Shown one piece after another: positions 60,684-64,000 of a DNA stretch of 64,000 nt (positions are counted from its first letter, which is position 1; every line of letters starts with the position of its first letter). Below the pieces are notes generated by a model. That model was given only the letters and a program-made list of their open reading frames with translations. It searched no databases and was not told the origin of the DNA. A program made the translations under genes and the position numbers. Where the stretch lies: positions 1-64,000 of the forward strand of contig NZ_VAWA01000013.1 in NCBI RefSeq assembly GCF_005771565.1, in the 5' to 3' direction. The stretch comes from Nesterenkonia sphaerica (GTDB taxonomy: Bacteria; Actinomycetota; Actinomycetes; Actinomycetales; Micrococcaceae).

Positions 60684-61559
60684 ATGACCCACCGACCTGC
60701 CGTCCTGCCCAATGCCGGTGAACTACGCGACATCGCCGTCACGGCAGCCCGCACCGCCGGGGACCCGCTCCGCACCGCTTTTCGCTCACAGATGGAGGTG
60801 GAACTCAAGACCTCCGCCCACGATCTGGTGACGGTGTGGGACCGGCAGACCGAGGACACCCTGATCGATCTGCTCCGCGACGCCGTGCCGGACTCCCGCT
60901 TCACCGGAGAAGAGGGCGGAGCACACGGGCACGGCCGCGTGGAGTGGATCATCGACCCGATCGACGGCACCTCCAACTTCGCCCACGGTTTCGCCATGTT
61001 CAGCGTCTCGATCGCAGCTGCGGTGGACGACCAGGTCCTGGCTGGCGTGGTGTATGACCCCATCAGCCGAACGCTGTTCTCAGCCGACGACGCCGCCGCC
61101 TACCTCGCGATCGATGACGGTCCTGACCACGTGCTCAACCCCACCTCAAAGGCGGGGGCCACCGAGCAGAGCCTGTCGGTGCTGACCAATTTCCCGGGGG
61201 CGTGGGGGGTCGAAAGATACGGGAACGAAGCGCTGGAAGCGTTTGGCACTCTGGTGACCACCTTCGCGACCGTGCGGCGCATCGTCTCGGGAGCCCTGGA
61301 ACTGTGCCACTTGGCCGCTGGATGGTCCGACGTCGTGATTAACTGCCGCACCAGCCCCTGGGATATTGCCGCTGGCCAGCTCATTCTCCGCCGAGCCGGC
61401 GGCAAATTCCTGCCCCACGGGACCCGCGACGGCCGATCCTGGGACGGGACCGAGACGCACGACCTTCACCTGGCCCCCGGTTATCTGGGCCTGGGGCCAG
61501 GGGTGCAGGCACCGACCGCAGAAGAGGTGGTGGCTCGGTTCGTCCGCCACGGTGCCTGA
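60684..61559 (+). CDS. Inositol monophosphatase family protein
   Basis: 291 residues, Li+-sensitive phosphatase fold. Metal-binding motifs: FTGEEGGAHG (Glu pair), WIIDPIDGTSNFAHG (DPxDGTxNF) and the C-terminal SPWDIAAGQLILRRAGG (WDxxAG). Family members hydrolyse inositol phosphate, histidinol phosphate or 3'-phosphoadenosine phosphate; which applies here is not decidable. ATG at 60684 is chosen since the frame upstream runs through the divergent gene's leader. No operon partner. Confidence 0.92.
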   Translation: MTHRPAVLPNAGELRDIAVTAARTAGDPLRTAFRSQMEVELKTSAHDLVTVWDRQTEDTLIDLLRDAVPDSRFTGEEGGAHGHGRVEWIIDPIDGTSNFAHGFAMFSVSIAAAVDDQVLAGVVYDPISRTLFSADDAAAYLAIDDGPDHVLNPTSKAGATEQSLSVLTNFPGAWGVERYGNEALEAFGTLVTTFATVRRIVSGALELCHLAAGWSDVVINCRTSPWDIAAGQLILRRAGGKFLPHGTRDGRSWDGTETHDLHLAPGYLGLGPGVQAPTAEEVVARFVRHGA

Positions 61560-61668
61560 GGCTCGGCAGACAGGCGGTTTAGGCAGGGCAAACGCTTAGG
61601 CGTGCTGAAGATTTGTCACACCAGCTCCCCGCATCACGTGACGCCGCTGGAGACGGCAGTATAGGGAT

Positions 61669-62766
61669 GTGAACACAGCAGCCGACGGTGGTGGTCCGCA
61701 GCCACGACAGATTCGACGTTGGAGAAAATATCTTGCCGACGAGATCGCTGAGGCCCGGCTCTATGAGCAGCTGGCCGATCGAAAGTCCGGTGAGGTGCGG
61801 CAGATTCTGTTGGGTCTGGCGGCCGCGGAGCGCCGGCACCAAGCCCACTGGCGGGAGCTGCTGGGTGAACACGCTGAGAATCTGCCTGCGCCATCCGTTC
61901 ACCGGGTGATGCTCGGCTGGTTCGCTCGGCTGTTCGGCTCGGTGTTCGTCCTGGCCCTCGCCCAGCGAGCGGAGGGTGAGTCTCCCTACACCCGCGATGA
62001 GGATGCGACCCGCCGCATGGCTGCCGATGAGGAAGTCCATGAAGAAGTGGTGCGCGCCCTGGCGGTGCGCGGCCGAGAGAAGCTTTCCGGCGGTTTCCGG
62101 GCAGCCGTGTTCGGTGCCAACGACGGCTTAGTCTCCAATTTTGCTCTGATTATGGGAATGGGCGGCGCAGGGGTGGGGGCCACAGTCGTGCTGCTGACCG
62201 GCATTGCAGGCCTCATTGCAGGTGCCCTGTCCATGGCAGCCGGGGAGTTCATCTCAGTGCGCAGTCAGCGTGAGCTGCTCGACTCCACTCGGCCCACCCA
62301 GGCGACGGTCCGCGCCGCACCTGATCTGGATTTCGACCACAACGAGCTGGTCTTGGTCTACCGCGCCCGGGGAATGAGCATCGAGGACGCCGAGCACCGC
62401 GCCCTGGAGCGGATGGGGCTGTTCGACTGTGATTGTCGACCAGAACGATCACACAATCCGGAGCAGGAGGTCGACGAGCACCGGGCTGTGGGTTCTGCAT
62501 GGACGGCCGCAGGGTCCAGCTTCGGATTCTTCGCCGTCGGCGCGCTGATACCAGTGCTGCCCTACCTCTTCGGAGCTGCCGGGTGGTGGGCGGTGGGACT
62601 CTCCACTGCACTGGTCAGCATTGCGCTGCTGTGCACCGGCGCCACCGTGGGTCTGCTCTCCGGAGCATCTCCGCTGAAACGGGCGGTACGTCAGTTGGCT
62701 ATCGGGATCGGTGCTGCCCTGATCACCTACTTGTTGGGGGCCCTGCTCGGCGTGAGTGTTGCATAG
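61669..62766 (+). CDS. Ferritin-like domain fused to a VIT1/CCC1 iron/manganese transporter (MbfA-like)
   Basis: 365 residues. Residues ~15-140 are a ferritin/rubrerythrin-like four-helix domain with metal-ligand pairs (DEIAEARLYEQLA, AAERRHQAHW with ExxH, MAADEEVHEEVV with ExxH). The C-terminal part (about 145-365) is the VIT1/CCC1 channel of five helices (FRAAVFGANDGLVSNFAL, SMAAGEFISVRSQREL). Fusions of this type (membrane-bound ferritin MbfA) export or store Fe2+ or Mn2+ and protect from oxidative stress. GTG start. Likely linked to the DtxR-type regulator encoded elsewhere in the window by function only. Confidence 0.92.
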   Translation: MNTAADGGGPQPRQIRRWRKYLADEIAEARLYEQLADRKSGEVRQILLGLAAAERRHQAHWRELLGEHAENLPAPSVHRVMLGWFARLFGSVFVLALAQRAEGESPYTRDEDATRRMAADEEVHEEVVRALAVRGREKLSGGFRAAVFGANDGLVSNFALIMGMGGAGVGATVVLLTGIAGLIAGALSMAAGEFISVRSQRELLDSTRPTQATVRAAPDLDFDHNELVLVYRARGMSIEDAEHRALERMGLFDCDCRPERSHNPEQEVDEHRAVGSAWTAAGSSFGFFAVGALIPVLPYLFGAAGWWAVGLSTALVSIALLCTGATVGLLSGASPLKRAVRQLAIGIGAALITYLLGALLGVSVA

Positions 62767-62796
62767 CCAGCCGACACACCGTAATCTAGTTCGCAA

Positions 62797-64000
62797 ATGC
62801 AACTAAAATCGCGTTCTCGTGCTGTGCACGCCACCCTGCCGGAGGGCATGACTCGACGCGATCTCAGGTGGGCGATTGCCGGTATCCTGGCGGTGTTCTT
62901 CGCCGCGATGGTCTCGATGAACGTGGTGGTCACGGCGCTGCCGGTGATCTCTCGGGAGCTTGGCGGCACCCAGATCCAGTACTCCTGGGTGGTCACGGCC
63001 ACCCTGCTGGCCAACGCGTCGTCGACCCCGGTGTGGGGCAAGCTCGCTGACATGATGAGCAAGAAGACCCTGTTTCAAGTGGCGAACGTGATCTTCTTCC
63101 TCTCCTCCCTGGGGGCGGGTTTCGCCCCCAATATGGAGACGCTCATCGCCGCACGTTTCCTGCAGGGCGTCGGGCTGGGCGGACTGGCAGCGTTGGCTAT
63201 GGCCATCATGGCGTCGGTGGTCTCACCGCGTGAACGCGGAAAGTACGCCGGATACATCGGCGCCTGCCTGGCCACGGCGACAGCCCTGGGGCCGCTGATC
63301 GGCGGGGTTACCGTCGACACCCTGGGCTGGCGGTGGTGTTTCTTCGTGGGGGTTCCACTCTCTGTCTTCGCGCTCATCATGGTTGCCACCACACTGCGTG
63401 TGCCGGTGCTGCGGACTCCGGGGCGGATTGACTATCTGGGTGCCCTGCTGCTGGTCGTCACCTCGGGGCTGGTACTCACTTGGCTGTCCTTTGCCGGCAC
63501 CCCCGAGTTCTTCGACTGGCTCTCCTGGCAGTCCGCCCTCTGGCTGGGGTCGGCGCTGGTGCTGTTGGCAGCCTTTGTACTGGTGGAGGCCAAGGTGCAT
63601 CACCCCATCATTCAGCTGCGCATGCTCATCGACCGCACCACGTTCCTGGCCTCGATCTCCTCGGCGTCGATCGCGGTGTGCCTGTTCGGTATGCCAGCGT
63701 TTCTGGGACAGTACTTTCAGATCGGCAGGGGCCTGACGCCCACCGAGTCTGGGCTGATGGTTCTGCCGCTGGTGTTGGGCAACCTCATCGGCGCGCTGGT
63801 CACCGGTCGGCTCATCACCCGGTATGGCCGCTGGAAGGTCTACATCGTCACCGGCTCATTCGTCATGAGCTCCGGAATGTTCGCCCTGTCCACCGTGGGT
63901 GCGGCCACCCCCTACACCGTGGTCCTGTGTTACCTGCTCGTCGTCGGGCTGGGATTTGGTGCTCAGATGCAGAACCTGATGCTGATTGTGCAGAATACGG
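62797..64000 (+). CDS. MFS transporter, DHA2 family (cut by window end)
   Basis: 401 residues visible with no stop before the window edge. AIAGILAVFFAAMVSMNVVV is segment 1, then WVVTATLLANASSTPVWGKL with LADMMSKK motif A, RFLQGVGLGGLAALAMAIMA and GPLIGGVTVDTLGW (motif C type). This is the 14-helix EmrB/QacA-type drug exporter family. ATG 62797 may be read from a leaderless mRNA (TAATCT lies nine bases upstream); ATG 62848 after GGAGGG is an alternative. The C-terminal part is missing. Confidence 0.9.
   Translation, partial: MQLKSRSRAVHATLPEGMTRRDLRWAIAGILAVFFAAMVSMNVVVTALPVISRELGGTQIQYSWVVTATLLANASSTPVWGKLADMMSKKTLFQVANVIFFLSSLGAGFAPNMETLIAARFLQGVGLGGLAALAMAIMASVVSPRERGKYAGYIGACLATATALGPLIGGVTVDTLGWRWCFFVGVPLSVFALIMVATTLRVPVLRTPGRIDYLGALLLVVTSGLVLTWLSFAGTPEFFDWLSWQSALWLGSALVLLAAFVLVEAKVHHPIIQLRMLIDRTTFLASISSASIAVCLFGMPAFLGQYFQIGRGLTPTESGLMVLPLVLGNLIGALVTGRLITRYGRWKVYIVTGSFVMSSGMFALSTVGAATPYTVVLCYLLVVGLGFGAQMQNLMLIVQNT

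Overview
The window reads as chromosomal DNA of a high-GC Gram-positive bacterium of the order Micrococcales, most likely family Micrococcaceae. The evidence is the actinobacterial rRNA operon, a DtxR-type regulator with all the classical metal ligands, a WXG100 protein, DUF3027 and DUF4032 genes, the ThrE exporter, a GroEL with a Gly-Met tail under CIRCE control, and a C50-carotenoid operon of the Corynebacterium/Micrococcus kind. Genus is not decidable by eye. No CRISPR array, insertion sequence or prophage was seen. Most of the window is ordinary core gene content; a few loci stand out.

Layout. 0-5.7 kb: rRNA operon 16S-23S-5S without spacer tRNAs, carrying a perfect 140-bp tandem duplication of the 23S 3' end, then a terminator and tRNA-Pro. 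5.8-16.4 kb: an XpaC-like protein; malate synthase with a divergent IclR regulator and an operator-like palindrome; an Lrp regulator divergent from ornithine cyclodeaminase and a CtlX-type hydrolase (arginine/citrulline catabolism); otsA-otsB-DUF4032 (trehalose synthesis); a DsbA-like membrane protein. 16.5-21.1 kb: intact tRNA-Thr, then a lower-GC segment with two CNNM/CBS transporters, then uppP, closed by a partial second copy of the tRNA-Thr 3' end; this looks like the footprint of a tRNA-targeted integration. 21.1-31.4 kb: DHA2 efflux pump, hydrolase, TPP riboswitch-tenA, SDR, tRNA-Val, ThrE, uracil-DNA glycosylase, LytR_C protein, two CIRCE sites-groEL, WXG100.

31.6-40.5 kb: an OmpR-type two-component system, two cold-shock genes, DUF3027, serC, DtxR-type regulator, and two tandem NlpC/P60 cell-wall hydrolases that share a promoter with GTGAC-N6-GTGAC direct repeats (one transcript apparently leaderless), and an HNH endonuclease. 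40.5-46.9 kb: MarR regulator divergent from idi-crtB-crtI-crtYe-crtYf-crtEb (C50 carotenoid; no crtE in the cluster) and ferrochelatase. 46.9-55.1 kb: MMPL transporter divergent from a second two-component system, followed by a DUF418-like membrane protein and a DUF305 lipoprotein; tRNA-Arg; a membrane protein and an MFS transporter. 55.2-64 kb: PcrA helicase, sucCD, flavin-nucleotide-binding protein, inositol-phosphatase family protein, a ferritin-like/CCC1 fusion and an MFS gene cut by the window end.

The genes describe a free-living heterotroph: glyoxylate shunt and succinyl-CoA synthetase for carbon, amino acid scavenging, trehalose and carotenoid for osmotic and oxidative protection, and metal handling. 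The observations most worth following are the duplicated 23S 3' end, the tRNA-Thr-bracketed low-GC segment, and the shared regulatory architecture of the NlpC/P60 pair and of the crt operon.
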